From Actinomycetes bacterium (GTDB lineage: Bacteria > Actinomycetota > Actinomycetes > Actinomycetales > Demequinaceae), in NCBI GenBank assembly GCA_030428165.1, contig JAUIBG010000006.1, forward strand, positions 1 to 33,141: 33,141 nucleotides of DNA, written 5' to 3'. Position numbers and translations under genes: made by a program. Shown piece after piece: positions 16,833-28,671 of the stretch. Each line of letters begins with the position of its first letter. Position 1 is the first letter of the stretch. Below the pieces are notes generated by a model, which was not told the origin of the DNA, ran no database searches, and was given only the letters and a program-made list of their open reading frames with translations.

Positions 16833-17531
16833 ATGACCAAGCGCTCCAAGGCTTACCGCGACGCAGCACAGCTCGTCGACAAGAGCCAGATCTACAGCCC
16901 CCGCGAGGCGATCGCCCTCGCGAAGAAGACGTCCTCCAAGAAGATGGACGCGACGATCGACGTCGTGTTCAAGCTGGGCGTCGACCCCCGTCACGCGGAC
17001 CAGGCCGTCCGTTCGACCGTCATCCTGCCTCACGGCACCGGCAAGACCGCCAGGGTCCTGGTCTTCGCCAACGGTGACAAGGCAGAGGCGGCGACCGAGG
17101 CCGGCGCCGACATCGTCGGCGGCGACGAGCTCATCGCCGAGGTGCAGGGCGGACGTCAGGACTTCGACGCCGTCGTCGCCACCCCGGACATGATGGGCAA
17201 GGTCGGCCGTCTCGGAAAGGTGCTCGGCCCCCGCGGCCTGATGCCCAACCCGAAGACCGGCACCGTGACGATGGACGTGGCGAAGGCCGTGTCCGACATC
17301 AAGGGCGGAAAGATCGCGTTCCGTGTCGACAAGCACGCCAACCTCCACACGCTGATCGGCAAGGCGTCCTTCTCGGACGACCAGCTGGCCGAGAACTTCG
17401 CCGCCCTCGTGGACGAGCTCCAGCGTGTGAAGCCGTCCTCCTCGAAGGGCCGCTACATCGTGAAGGCGTCGATCTCCTCGACCACCGGCCCCGGCGTCCC
17501 CGTCGACGCCCTGGGCTCGACCGAGGCGTAG
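16833..17531 (+). CDS. rplA: 50S ribosomal protein L1
   Basis: 232 aa, full length. The N-terminal [16 protein letters not shown] and the domain-II signature with [32 protein letters not shown] and [16 protein letters not shown] are textbook L1. It forms the mobile L1 stalk at the ribosomal E site and in many bacteria represses its own operon. AAAGGAAACGCAG supplies the ribosome-binding site. It is the last gene before a strong terminator. Confidence 0.98.
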   Translation: MTKRSKAYRDAAQLVDKSQIYSPREAIALAKKTSSKKMDATIDVVFKLGVDPRHADQAVRSTVILPHGTGKTARVLVFANGDKAEAATEAGADIVGGDELIAEVQGGRQDFDAVVATPDMMGKVGRLGKVLGPRGLMPNPKTGTVTMDVAKAVSDIKGGKIAFRVDKHANLHTLIGKASFSDDQLAENFAALVDELQRVKPSSSKGRYIVKASISSTTGPGVPVDALGSTEA

Positions 17532-17561
17532 CACTTCCCGCGGCTCACGCCGCACCGCGCC

Positions 17562-17595
17562 AAGGCCCGGTCCTCCAGCAGGAGAGCCGGGCCTT
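17562..17595 (+). terminator. Terminator of the secE-nusG-rplK-rplA unit
   Basis: AAGGCCCGG (17562-17570) pairs with CCGGGCCTT (17587-17595), extended by CTCC/GGAG around an AGCA loop. It lies 30 bases after the rplA stop. No long U tract, as usual at this GC content. Confidence 0.75.
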
Positions 17596-17701
17596 CGTGC
17601 GTCCGGAGGTGCCGTGTCCATGCCGCCCCGGCATCGGCTGCGGTGCCTGCCGCCTTGCCCCGGCATCGACTCCGCGGCCGGCCCCGAACTCCCTCCACCC
17701 A

Positions 17702-17758
17702 CAAGTGGAACGTGACGCACGATGAAACCGCGATTCTCCGTGCGCGATGTTCCACTTG
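17702..17758. repeat. 57-bp palindromic element in the rplA-rplJ spacer
   Basis: The ends CAAGTGGAAC (17702-17711) and GTTCCACTTG (17749-17758) are perfectly inverted. Inside, GCACG (17717-17721) pairs with CGTGC (17739-17743), leaving a symmetric 5/5 internal loop. It lies between the rplA terminator and the rplJ promoter, so it is neither. The rest of 17596-17789 shows only the direct repeat CCCCGGCATCG (17626-17636 and 17658-17668). Confidence 0.6.
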
Positions 17759-17789
17759 CGAGCGCTCGCGTCGTCCCAGCAGTGCCGGT

Positions 17790-17819
17790 TTGCTTCAGCG
17801 GGCTGCCGACCCGTACACT
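17790..17819 (+). promoter_or_regulatory. Promoter of rplJ-rplL
   Basis: TTGCTT (17790-17795), an 18-base spacer and TACACT (17814-17819) form a good sigma-70-type promoter. The start would be near 17826, which puts a leader of about 240 nt before rplJ. Confidence 0.65.
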
Positions 17820-17825
17820 TGACGA

Positions 17826-18065
17826 CGCCCAAGACCGCCGGTCGTAGGGTTCGGGAAACCGGACCTCACCGAAGTCCCGCAGCAGCGGAGGCCAGCGCAG
17901 GTGAACTGAGACGCGTCAGAAGCGTCGGAGCTCGGGCGGCCCTTCGTGGTCGCCCTTCTTGCGTCCGAGGCCCTCCCGCTGCCCAGCCCCGCCTGCGCGG
18001 GGCTTTTCTGTTCTCCGGGGCGGGTTCCGCAAGGAGCCGACGGTCAGATATTCGGAAGGACAACT
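17826..18065 (+). ncRNA. Ribosomal protein L10 leader (rplJ 5' UTR)
   Basis: The untranslated leader of about 240 nt begins with CCAAGACCGCCGGTCG, which resembles the CCGAAGACCGCNGGU core of L10 leaders. In those leaders the L10(L12) complex binds a kinked stem and represses its own operon. A series of pairable segments follows, and the leader ends with an intrinsic terminator-like hairpin at 17985-18007. The leader assignment rests on position, length and the conserved core; the fold was not computed. Confidence 0.7.
17985..18007 (+). terminator. Attenuator hairpin in the L10 leader
   Basis: AGCCCCGC pairs perfectly with GCGGGGCT around CTGC and runs straight into TTTCTGTTCT. It is the only classical stem-plus-T-tract terminator in this window, and it lies 58 bases upstream of rplJ, inside the leader. 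Premature termination controlled by L10 binding is the natural reading. Confidence 0.75.
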
Positions 18066-18587
18066 ATGGCGACGCCAGACAAGGTGGCAGCGGTCCAGGA
18101 GCTCGTGGAGAACTTCCGCGCGTCCAACGCCGTTGTGATCACCGAGTACCGCGGCCTCTCCGTTCCGGAGCTCGCTGAGCTCCGCGGAAAGCTCCGTGGC
18201 AACGCGACGTACAACGTTGCGAAGAACACTCTGACGGCGCTCGCGGCCAAGGAGGCTGGGATTGAGGGGCTCGACGAGCACTTCACCGGCCCCACGGCCA
18301 TTGCATTCGTCACCGGTGACCCGGTGGAGGTTGCAAAGGGTCTGAAGGACTTCGGCAAGGAGCACAAGGATCTGGTCGTCAAGGCCGGCCTCCTCGAGGG
18401 CAACGTCCTCTCTCCTGAAGACATCTCGAAGCTCGCAGACCTCGAGTCCCGTGAGGTACTGCTCGCCAAGGCAGCCGGCGCCATGAAGGCGTCGCTGTTC
18501 GGTGCGGCATACATGTTCCAGGCGCCGCTCGCTCAGGCAGCGCGCGCCGTCGACGCCCTGCGTGCCAAGCAGGAGGAGGCCGCGTAA
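18066..18587 (+). CDS. rplJ: 50S ribosomal protein L10
   Basis: 173 aa. It anchors the L7/L12 stalk dimers on 23S rRNA. The N-terminal rRNA-binding domain has [39 protein letters not shown] and YNVAKNTL. The C-terminal helix that carries L7/L12 ends with [19 protein letters not shown]. The frame is open from 17946, but the ATG at 18066 has GGAAGGA seven bases upstream and gives the conserved [10 protein letters not shown] start. Gene order with rplL is conserved. Confidence 0.97.
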   Translation: MATPDKVAAVQELVENFRASNAVVITEYRGLSVPELAELRGKLRGNATYNVAKNTLTALAAKEAGIEGLDEHFTGPTAIAFVTGDPVEVAKGLKDFGKEHKDLVVKAGLLEGNVLSPEDISKLADLESREVLLAKAAGAMKASLFGAAYMFQAPLAQAARAVDALRAKQEEAA

Positions 18588-18647
18588 GCGGTCTCCACAT
18601 TCACCACCACACCCTGCGCGCACGCGCACAACCGTTAGGAAACAGAA

Positions 18648-19040
18648 ATGGCAAAGCTCAGCACTGAGGAGCTCATCGAGCAGTTCAAGGAGCTCTCGCT
18701 CATCGAGCTCTCCGAGTTCGTGAAGGCGTTCGAGGAGACCTTCGAGGTCACCGCCGCCGCCCCGGCCGCCGTGGCCGTGGCCGCCCCGGGTGCCGCCGGT
18801 GGCGACGCCGGTGAGGCCGCCGAGGAGAAGGACGAGTTCGACGTCATCCTCGCCGCCGTCGGCGACAAGAAGATCCAGGTCATCAAGGAGGTCCGCGCGC
18901 TGACCTCCCTCGGCCTGGGCGAGGCGAAGGCTCTCGTCGACGAGGCCCCCAAGGCCGTCCTCGAGGGCGCCAAGAAGGAGGACGCCGAGAAGGCCAAGGC
19001 TCAGCTCGAGGCTGCCGGCGCCACCGTCGAGCTCAAGTAG
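18648..19040 (+). CDS. rplL: 50S ribosomal protein L7/L12
   Basis: 130 aa. The N-terminal dimerisation helices ([19 protein letters not shown]) lead to an Ala/Pro/Gly-rich hinge (about 41-58) and a C-terminal factor-binding domain with [20 protein letters not shown] and [20 protein letters not shown]. It recruits and stimulates translational GTPases. The ribosome-binding site is TTAGGAAAC. The gene ends the rplJL unit in front of a long terminator stem. Confidence 0.98.
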   Translation: MAKLSTEELIEQFKELSLIELSEFVKAFEETFEVTAAAPAAVAVAAPGAAGGDAGEAAEEKDEFDVILAAVGDKKIQVIKEVRALTSLGLGEAKALVDEAPKAVLEGAKKEDAEKAKAQLEAAGATVELK

Positions 19041-19073
19041 CTCGGCCGCGCGGGATTCCCGCGCATCGGCTCC

Positions 19074-19111
19074 GCGAAGGCCGTCATCCCTCACGGGGTG
19101 GCGGCCTTCGC
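19074..19111 (+). terminator. Terminator of rplJ-rplL
   Basis: A 17-bp stem (19074-19090 with 19095-19111, outer part GCGAAGGCCG/CGGCCTTCGC, inner part with some wobble pairs) closes on a TCAC loop. A smaller hairpin GCGCGGG-ATT-CCCGCGC (19047-19063) precedes it. Confidence 0.8.
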
Positions 19112-19183
19112 TGCGTCTCGGGGCCTGCGACGGGCCGGGCGCGGGACCTGGTGCGGGCCTCGGCCACATGATTGACTCGACCT

Positions 19184-19702
19184 ATGCGCGCTATCAATGG
19201 AGTCGTTCTCTCCGCAGCCGCCACCGTAGCTGTGCTCGCGGCGTGCTCGGTCACCCCGCGCTCCGTGGAGGACGCGGTGCCGGACTTGGCGCTGGACTCC
19301 GAAGTCGAGGTCGTGCTGCCCGGTGCAGGCGAGACCGGTACCGCTCACCTGCTCGGCGACGGCGGCGGGGCGACTCATTATGTGGCGCTCGCGGGGGCAG
19401 TCGACGATGCGCCTGACGACGAGCATGGACAGGACGCTGATGATGTGTGCTTCGTCGTCGTGCTGGACTCGGAGGCTGCGGCAGGTTCTGCGTGCGGAAC
19501 TCCGGAGAGTTTCGCGGCTCGAGGTGCCTGGATCGAGCTCTCGTCCGGTGTGACCCAGGAGTCCGCCGTCGCGTACCTCGCGCCGTTCGACAGCGACCTC
19601 GACGCGATCCCCGAGGGCGTCGACTGGTACGAGACACCGGGCGGTGCAGCGGTCATCACCGAGGATCTGACCGCGGAGCAGTGGGACGCGATCGTCGGCT
19701 AG
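19184..19702 (+). CDS. Putative lipoprotein, unknown function
   Basis: A 172-aa protein that I do not recognise. It has a type II signal peptide: MRAI, a hydrophobic stretch (about 7-18) and the lipobox VLAAC with Cys21. The mature part is acidic and Ala/Gly-rich, with a run of Asp/Glu/Gln near DDAPDDEHGQDADDVC and two cysteines (CFVVV and ACGTP) that could form a disulfide outside the cell. The region from about 105 to 172 is mixed alpha/beta. The frame opens at a TTG at 19172, but the ATG at 19184 gives the better signal peptide. There is no Shine-Dalgarno; TTGACT ends six bases before the ATG. It is inserted between rplL and rpoB, but nothing ties it to transcription. Confidence 0.65.
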   Translation: MRAINGVVLSAAATVAVLAACSVTPRSVEDAVPDLALDSEVEVVLPGAGETGTAHLLGDGGGATHYVALAGAVDDAPDDEHGQDADDVCFVVVLDSEAAAGSACGTPESFAARGAWIELSSGVTQESAVAYLAPFDSDLDAIPEGVDWYETPGGAAVITEDLTAEQWDAIVG

Positions 19703-19771
19703 GCAGGAGCGCGGCCCGGGCCTCCTGACGGTGAGAATCGTCATCGAATCGCGCTGTGCCACCATGCCTGC

Positions 19772-20665
19772 ATGGCACACGATCACGGGCAGCACGCGGG
19801 CGCCGTCCACCGCTGGCGCCTGATTGTCGCGCTCGCGCTCGCGGCCACGTTCATGGTCGTCGAGTTCGTCGCCGCCGCCGTCACCGGGTCGCTCTCGCTG
19901 CTGTCCGATGCCGGGCACATGCTGGCGGATGTCGTCACCCTCGCGGTGGCGACCGTCGCGACGATCGTCGCCGCCCGCACCCGTCCCAGCGCACACAGCA
20001 CCTACGGCGCCTACCGCGCCGAGGTCTTCGCCTCGGCGGTGGCTGTCCTCATCATGCTCGGCACCGCCGTCGCCGTGCTGATCGGCGCGTTCACCCGCGG
20101 ATCGGACCACGAGATCCTGGTCGGGCCCATGCTCGTCGTCGGCGCGATCGGCCTGGTCGTCAACGTGGTCCAGCTGTGGATCCTACGCACCGGCGCAGGG
20201 GAGTCGATCAACGTGCGGGGCGCCTACCTCGAGGTCATGGCCGATGCGCTGGGCTCGGTGGGCGTCATCGTCGCCGGCGTGCTCGTCGCCTGGACGGGCG
20301 ACACGTGGTGGGATGCCGTGCTGGCGGTCGCCATCGGCGCGTTCGTCGCGGTGCGCGCCGTCGGACTGGGGCGCGAGGTGCTGCACGTGCTCGCGCAGCA
20401 CGCTCCGCACGGCATGGACCTCGACGAGGTCGAGGCGAGCCTCGCGGCGCTGGACGGGGTGACCGGCGTGCACGATGTCCACGCCTGGACGCTCACCTCG
20501 GGCATGGATGTCCTGACGGCGCACGTCCTCACCGGCGAGGGGGTGGACGGTCAGGCGGTGCTGCGTGCAGCTCGAGCCATGCTCGCGGACAGCTACGGGC
20601 TGACGCACGCGACGCTGCAGATCGAGGCGGAGCCGAGCGGCGACTGCCTTGACGCCTCATGGTGA
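19772..20665 (+). CDS. Cation diffusion facilitator (CDF) family transporter, CzcD-like
   Basis: A 297-aa zinc/divalent-metal proton antiporter of the cytoplasmic membrane. It has a His-rich N-terminus (AHDHGQH), six helices between about 15 and 195, and a cytoplasmic C-terminal domain with HDVHAWTLTSGMDVLTAHV. The TM2 metal site reads SDAGHMLAD (His49, Asp53). The TM5 site reads AYLEVMADALGSVG, with Glu154 where CzcD/ZitB have His, and Asp158. The Glu could change the metal preference; it may be usual in actinobacterial members. There is no Shine-Dalgarno; CACCAT ends six bases before the ATG. The hairpin CGCCTCA-TGG-TGAGGCG (20653-20669) overlaps the stop codon and may help to end transcription. 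Confidence 0.9.
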   Translation: MAHDHGQHAGAVHRWRLIVALALAATFMVVEFVAAAVTGSLSLLSDAGHMLADVVTLAVATVATIVAARTRPSAHSTYGAYRAEVFASAVAVLIMLGTAVAVLIGAFTRGSDHEILVGPMLVVGAIGLVVNVVQLWILRTGAGESINVRGAYLEVMADALGSVGVIVAGVLVAWTGDTWWDAVLAVAIGAFVAVRAVGLGREVLHVLAQHAPHGMDLDEVEASLAALDGVTGVHDVHAWTLTSGMDVLTAHVLTGEGVDGQAVLRAARAMLADSYGLTHATLQIEAEPSGDCLDASW

Positions 20666-20756
20666 GGCGAGCGGAGGCGACTGACGGCTAGACCAGGCCC
20701 CGGCATCGGCCCGGGAGCGACGCGCGGGCGAGACCAAAGTGACGCGGTTTCGTGAC

Positions 20757-20785
20757 TGGACAAGACTTGCGCAGACGGGTAGAGT
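20757..20785 (+). promoter_or_regulatory. Promoter of rpoB-rpoC
   Basis: TGGACA (20757-20762), a 17-base spacer and TAGAGT (20780-20785) fit a housekeeping sigma promoter. This leaves an untranslated leader of about 160 nt. The 14-mer TGGACAAGACTTGC that starts at the -35 also occurs upstream of the ABC operon (minus strand, 4947-4934). Confidence 0.65.
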
Positions 20786-20951
20786 CATTCCTTGCGCTGT
20801 CTATTGCCCTGCCCTCATATGCCTACCCGGCGTGCGGTCGTGCGGTGAATCCCCTTCATTGGGGCCTCATCACGCTGAACGCCACGGGATCCGGTGGAGC
20901 CGCGGCTAGTCAGACTCGATGAATTCGAATCTTATAGGGAAGGACTCGCCC

Positions 20952-23900
20952 TTGGCTGCCTCGCGCACCTCTGACGCCACCGCCATCGCCAACCGTTCTC
21001 AGTCCAACCGCATCTCGTTCGCCTCGATCTCCGAGCCGCTCGAGGTCCCCAACCTCATCGGCCTCCAGACCGACAGCTTCGACTGGCTGCTCGGCAACGA
21101 CACGTGGAAGAAGCGTGTCGAGGCGGCCAAGAAGGAGGGGCGCACGGACTTCCCCGAGACGGCAGGCCTCGAGGAGATCTTCGAGGAGATCTCCCCGATC
21201 GAGGACTTCGGCAAGACGATGTCGCTGAGCTTCTCGGACCCGTACTTCGAGGAGCCGCGTCACACTCCTGAGGAGTGCAAGGAGAAAGACTTCACCTACG
21301 CGGCGCAGCTCTTCGTCACCGCGGAGTTCATGAACCACAACACCGGCGAGATCAAGTCGCAGACGGTGTTCATGGGCGACTTCCCGCTGATGACCCCCAA
21401 GGGCACGTTCATCGTGAACGGCACCGAGCGCGTCGTCGTGTCGCAGCTCGTCCGCTCGCCCGGCGTCTACTTCGAGCGCACCCCCGACAAGACGTCCGAC
21501 AAGGACATCTTCACCGCCAAGGTGATCCCGTCGCGCGGCGCATGGCTCGAGTTCGAGATCGACAAGCGCGACGCCGTCGGCGTCCGCGTCGACCGTAAGC
21601 GCAAGCAGCCCATCACGCTGTTCCTCAAAGCCCTCGGCATGACCGACGAGGAGATCTCGGAGCAGTTCAAGGAGTACCCGGCCGTCCTCGAGACCCTGGC
21701 CAAGGACACCGTCCACACCCAGGACGAGGCGCTCGTCGACCTGTACCGCAAGCTCCGTCCTGGCGAGCCCCCGACGGTCGAGGCGGGCCAGACCCTGCTC
21801 GACAACTACTACTTCAACCCTAAGCGCTACGACCTCGCCAAGGTGGGCCGCTTCAAGCTCAACAAGAAGCTGCTCGTCGGCAAGCCGCTGAACGACTCCG
21901 TGCTGGGCCTCGACGACATCATCGCCGCGGCCAAGTACATCGCCGCAGCGCACGCCGGCCACGACACCTTCGAGTCCGCCGAGGGTACCGTCCAGGTCGA
22001 GACCGACGACATCGACCACTTCGGCAACCGCCGCATCCGCGCGGTCGGCGAGCTGGTCCAGAACCAGATCCGCACCGGCCTGTCGCGCATGGAGCGCGTC
22101 GTCCGCGAGCGCATGACGACCCAGGACGTCGAGGCGATCACGCCGCAGACCCTGATCAACACGCGCCCGGTCGTGGCCGCGATCCGCGAGTTCTTCGGCA
22201 CCAGCCAGCTCTCGCAGTTCATGGACCAGAACAACCCGCTCGCGGGCCTGACCAACAAGCGCCGCCTCTCGGCGCTGGGCCCCGGCGGCCTCTCCCGCGA
22301 CCGCGCGGGCATGGAGGTCCGTGACGTCCACCCGTCGCACTACGGCCGCATGTGCCCGATCGAGACCCCTGAGGGTCCGAACATCGGTCTGATCGGCGCG
22401 CTCGCGACCTACGGGCGCATCAACCCGCTGGGCTTCGTCGAGACGCCCTACCGCAAGGTCGTCAAGGGCAAGGTCTCGGACAAGGTCGACTACCTCACGG
22501 CCGACGACGAGGACCACTTCGTCATCGCCCAGGCCAACGCCCCGCTGAACGACGACAACTCGTTCGCTGAGGACCGCGTCCTGGTGCGCGCCAAGGGCGG
22601 CGAGGTCGAGTTCGTGCCCCGCGAGGCCGTGGACTACATGGACGTCTCGCCGCGTCAGATGGTGTCGGTCGCGACGGCCCTGATCCCGTTCCTCGAGCAC
22701 GATGACGCCAACCGCGCGCTCATGGGCGCCAACATGCAGCGTCAGGCCGTGCCGCTGGTGCGCGCGGAGCGCCCGCTCGTCGGCACCGGCATGGAGCGCC
22801 GTGCGGCGATCGACACCGGCGACGTGGTCGTGGCCACCAAGCCCGGCGTCGTCACCGAGGTCAGCTCCGACCTGGTCACCGTCGCGAACGACGACGGCAC
22901 GACCGGTTCGTACCGCATCGCCAAGTTCGAGCGCTCGAACCAGGGCACCAGCTACAACCAGCGCGTCCTCGTCAACGAGGGCGACGCCATCGTCGAGGGC
23001 TCGGTCATCGCCGATGGCCCGTCCACCGACGACGGCGACCTCGCCCTGGGCAAGAACCTGCTCGTGGCGTTCATGTGCTGGGAGGGTCACAACTACGAGG
23101 ACGCGATCATCCTCAGCCAGCGCCTGGTGCAGGACGACGTCCTGTCCTCGATCCACATCGAGGAGCACGAGGTCGACGCCCGCGACACCAAGCTGGGCCC
23201 CGAGGAGATCACGCGCGACATCCCGAACGCCTCCGAGGAGGTGCTCGCGGACCTCGACGAGCGCGGCATCATCCGCATCGGCGCCGAGGTGCGCGCAGGC
23301 GACATCCTCGTCGGCAAGGTCACGCCCAAGGGCGAGACCGAGCTCACCCCCGAGGAGCGCCTGCTCCGCGCGATCTTCGGCGAGAAGGCGCGCGAGGTGC
23401 GCGACACCTCGCTGAAGGTGCCCCACGGCGAGTCCGGCACCGTCATCGGCGTCCGCGTGTTCACCGAGGAGGACGGCGACGACATGCCTGCGGGCGTGAA
23501 CGAGCTGGTCCGCGTGTACATCGCGCAGCGCCGCAAGATCTCCGAGGGCGACAAGCTCGCGGGCCGTCACGGCAATAAGGGCGTCATCTCGACGATCCTG
23601 CCGGTCGAGGACATGCCGTTCCTCGAGGACGGCACGCCCGTCGACGTCATCCTCAACCCGCTGGGTGTCCCCGGCCGCATGAACGTCGGCCAGATCCTGG
23701 AGACGCACACCGGCTGGGTCGCCAAGAACGGCTGGGACGCGACCGGCTCCACGGAGGAGTGGGCGCAGAGCCTGCCCGACGTGGCGCGCTCGTCCGAGCC
23801 CGGCAACCCGGTGGCGACGCCGGTGTTCGACGGACTGAAGGAGGAGACCCTCGACGGTCTCCGCACGGTCGTGAACCCGAACCGCGACGGCGACCGCCTG

Positions 23901-24431
23901 GTCGGCGAGGACGGCAAGGCGCGTCTGTTCGACGGCCGCACCGGCCTGCCGTTCCCGGACCCGATCACCGTGGGCTACAAGTACATCCTGAAGCTCCACC
24001 ACCTCGTGGACGACAAGATCCACGCCCGCTCGACCGGCCCGTACTCGATGATCACCCAGCAGCCGCTGGGCGGTAAGGCGCAGTTCGGCGGTCAGCGCTT
24101 CGGTGAGATGGAGGTCTGGGCACTGGAGGCGTACGGCGCCGCCTACGCCCTCCAGGAGCTCCTCACCATCAAGTCCGATGACGTCACCGGCCGCGTGAAG
24201 GTGTACGAGGCCATCGTCAAGGGACAGAACATCCCAGAGCCCGGTCTGCCCGAGTCGTTCCGCGTCCTCATGAAGGAGATGCAGTCGCTCTGCCTGAACG
24301 TCGAGGTGCTGAACCACGACGGCCAGGTGGTCGAGATGCGCGAGACCGACGAGGACGCGTACCAGGCCGCCGAGTCCCTCGGCATCTCCCTGTCCAGCCG
24401 CCCGGACGCCTCGAGCGTCGACGAGATTTAA
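20952..24431 (+). CDS. rpoB: DNA-directed RNA polymerase subunit beta
   Basis: 1159 aa from a TTG start at 20952. The open frame also has an ATG at 20919. The TTG is preferred because GGGAAGGA stands seven bases before it and the product begins with AASRT, as the mycobacterial TTG start does. RpoB forms one half of the polymerase active cleft. The rifampicin cluster is at about 420-442 ([20 protein letters not shown]). Compared with E. coli numbering it has Ala431 at 522 and Asn435 at 526; Asp516 and Ser531 (here Ser440) are kept. Other hallmarks are [41 protein letters not shown] and [20 protein letters not shown]. rpoC follows after 15 bases. Confidence 0.98.
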   Translation: MAASRTSDATAIANRSQSNRISFASISEPLEVPNLIGLQTDSFDWLLGNDTWKKRVEAAKKEGRTDFPETAGLEEIFEEISPIEDFGKTMSLSFSDPYFEEPRHTPEECKEKDFTYAAQLFVTAEFMNHNTGEIKSQTVFMGDFPLMTPKGTFIVNGTERVVVSQLVRSPGVYFERTPDKTSDKDIFTAKVIPSRGAWLEFEIDKRDAVGVRVDRKRKQPITLFLKALGMTDEEISEQFKEYPAVLETLAKDTVHTQDEALVDLYRKLRPGEPPTVEAGQTLLDNYYFNPKRYDLAKVGRFKLNKKLLVGKPLNDSVLGLDDIIAAAKYIAAAHAGHDTFESAEGTVQVETDDIDHFGNRRIRAVGELVQNQIRTGLSRMERVVRERMTTQDVEAITPQTLINTRPVVAAIREFFGTSQLSQFMDQNNPLAGLTNKRRLSALGPGGLSRDRAGMEVRDVHPSHYGRMCPIETPEGPNIGLIGALATYGRINPLGFVETPYRKVVKGKVSDKVDYLTADDEDHFVIAQANAPLNDDNSFAEDRVLVRAKGGEVEFVPREAVDYMDVSPRQMVSVATALIPFLEHDDANRALMGANMQRQAVPLVRAERPLVGTGMERRAAIDTGDVVVATKPGVVTEVSSDLVTVANDDGTTGSYRIAKFERSNQGTSYNQRVLVNEGDAIVEGSVIADGPSTDDGDLALGKNLLVAFMCWEGHNYEDAIILSQRLVQDDVLSSIHIEEHEVDARDTKLGPEEITRDIPNASEEVLADLDERGIIRIGAEVRAGDILVGKVTPKGETELTPEERLLRAIFGEKAREVRDTSLKVPHGESGTVIGVRVFTEEDGDDMPAGVNELVRVYIAQRRKISEGDKLAGRHGNKGVISTILPVEDMPFLEDGTPVDVILNPLGVPGRMNVGQILETHTGWVAKNGWDATGSTEEWAQSLPDVARSSEPGNPVATPVFDGLKEETLDGLRTVVNPNRDGDRLVGEDGKARLFDGRTGLPFPDPITVGYKYILKLHHLVDDKIHARSTGPYSMITQQPLGGKAQFGGQRFGEMEVWALEAYGAAYALQELLTIKSDDVTGRVKVYEAIVKGQNIPEPGLPESFRVLMKEMQSLCLNVEVLNHDGQVVEMRETDEDAYQAAESLGISLSSRPDASSVDEI

Positions 24432-24446
24432 GGAGCGTCCACACCT

Positions 24447-28337
<3,891 letters not shown>

Positions 28338-28350
28338 CCCCTACGCATCG

Positions 28351-28380
28351 GACCCCGGTCACCGTCAGGTGGCCGGGGTC
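28351..28380 (+). terminator. Terminator of rpoB-rpoC
   Basis: GACCCCGGTCACC (28351-28363) pairs with GGTGGCCGGGGTC (28368-28380), with one wobble, around GTCA. TTGTGCGTT follows. It lies 13 bases after the rpoC stop. Confidence 0.85.
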
Positions 28381-28429
28381 TTGTGCGTTCAGGGCTCCCC
28401 GAGCCCGCGCCCGCCCCCACCTCCGCCAA

Positions 28430-28654
28430 CGGGAAGTGGTGAGTTCTTCGCACGTGCTCCGGCGTGTCGCGCCCGATGTGGTGAGTTCTGGGCGCGAGAC
28501 GTACCGCGCCCCGTCCGCTGCTGCTCCGGTGCGCCGTTGGACGTCGACCTCCGCGCCGGCAGCCGAAGGGCCGAGGTGCCGCACCGGCAGGTGAAGAACT
28601 CACCACATCGACAGCGACACGCCGGGTCTGGCGTCAACAAGTCACCACTTCCCG
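28430..28654. repeat. 225-bp palindromic element with two 60-nt inverted arms
   Basis: The left arm (28430-28489) and the reverse complement of the right arm (28595-28654) align without gaps at 48 of 60 positions. Each arm contains two copies of GTGGTGAGTTCT or a close variant, 42 bases apart: 28436-28447 and 28478-28489, then the inverse at 28595-28606 and, degenerate, at 28637-28648. C/G-rich similarity continues some 20 bases outside the arms. The 105-base centre is GC-rich with no credible gene. It fills the space between convergent rpoC and the dehydrogenase gene, as a REP/BIME-like or MITE-like element would. Confidence 0.75.
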
Positions 28655-28671
28655 GTGGGGTGGGGTGGGCG

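Noticed and set aside
17596-17701. CRISPR or tandem-repeat signal from the repeated CCCCGGCATCG (17626 and 17658; also 20698)
   Set aside because: There are only two local copies of an 11-mer with different flanks and no spacer-repeat regularity. No CRISPR array is present anywhere in the window.
19725-19745. A possible Zur-like box (TGAGAATCGTCATC) before the CDF gene
   Set aside because: Only one half resembles the actinobacterial Zur motif and the dyad is poor, so it is not annotated.
20819-20848. A nine-codon frame MPTRRAVVR in the rpoB leader, considered as a leader peptide
   Set aside because: It has no ribosome-binding site and no adjacent attenuator hairpin that I could see, so chance is the simpler explanation.
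28490-28594. Coding potential inside the centre of the palindromic element
   Set aside because: Frames crossing it on both strands are Arg/Ala/Pro-rich, lack a ribosome-binding site and resemble nothing known.
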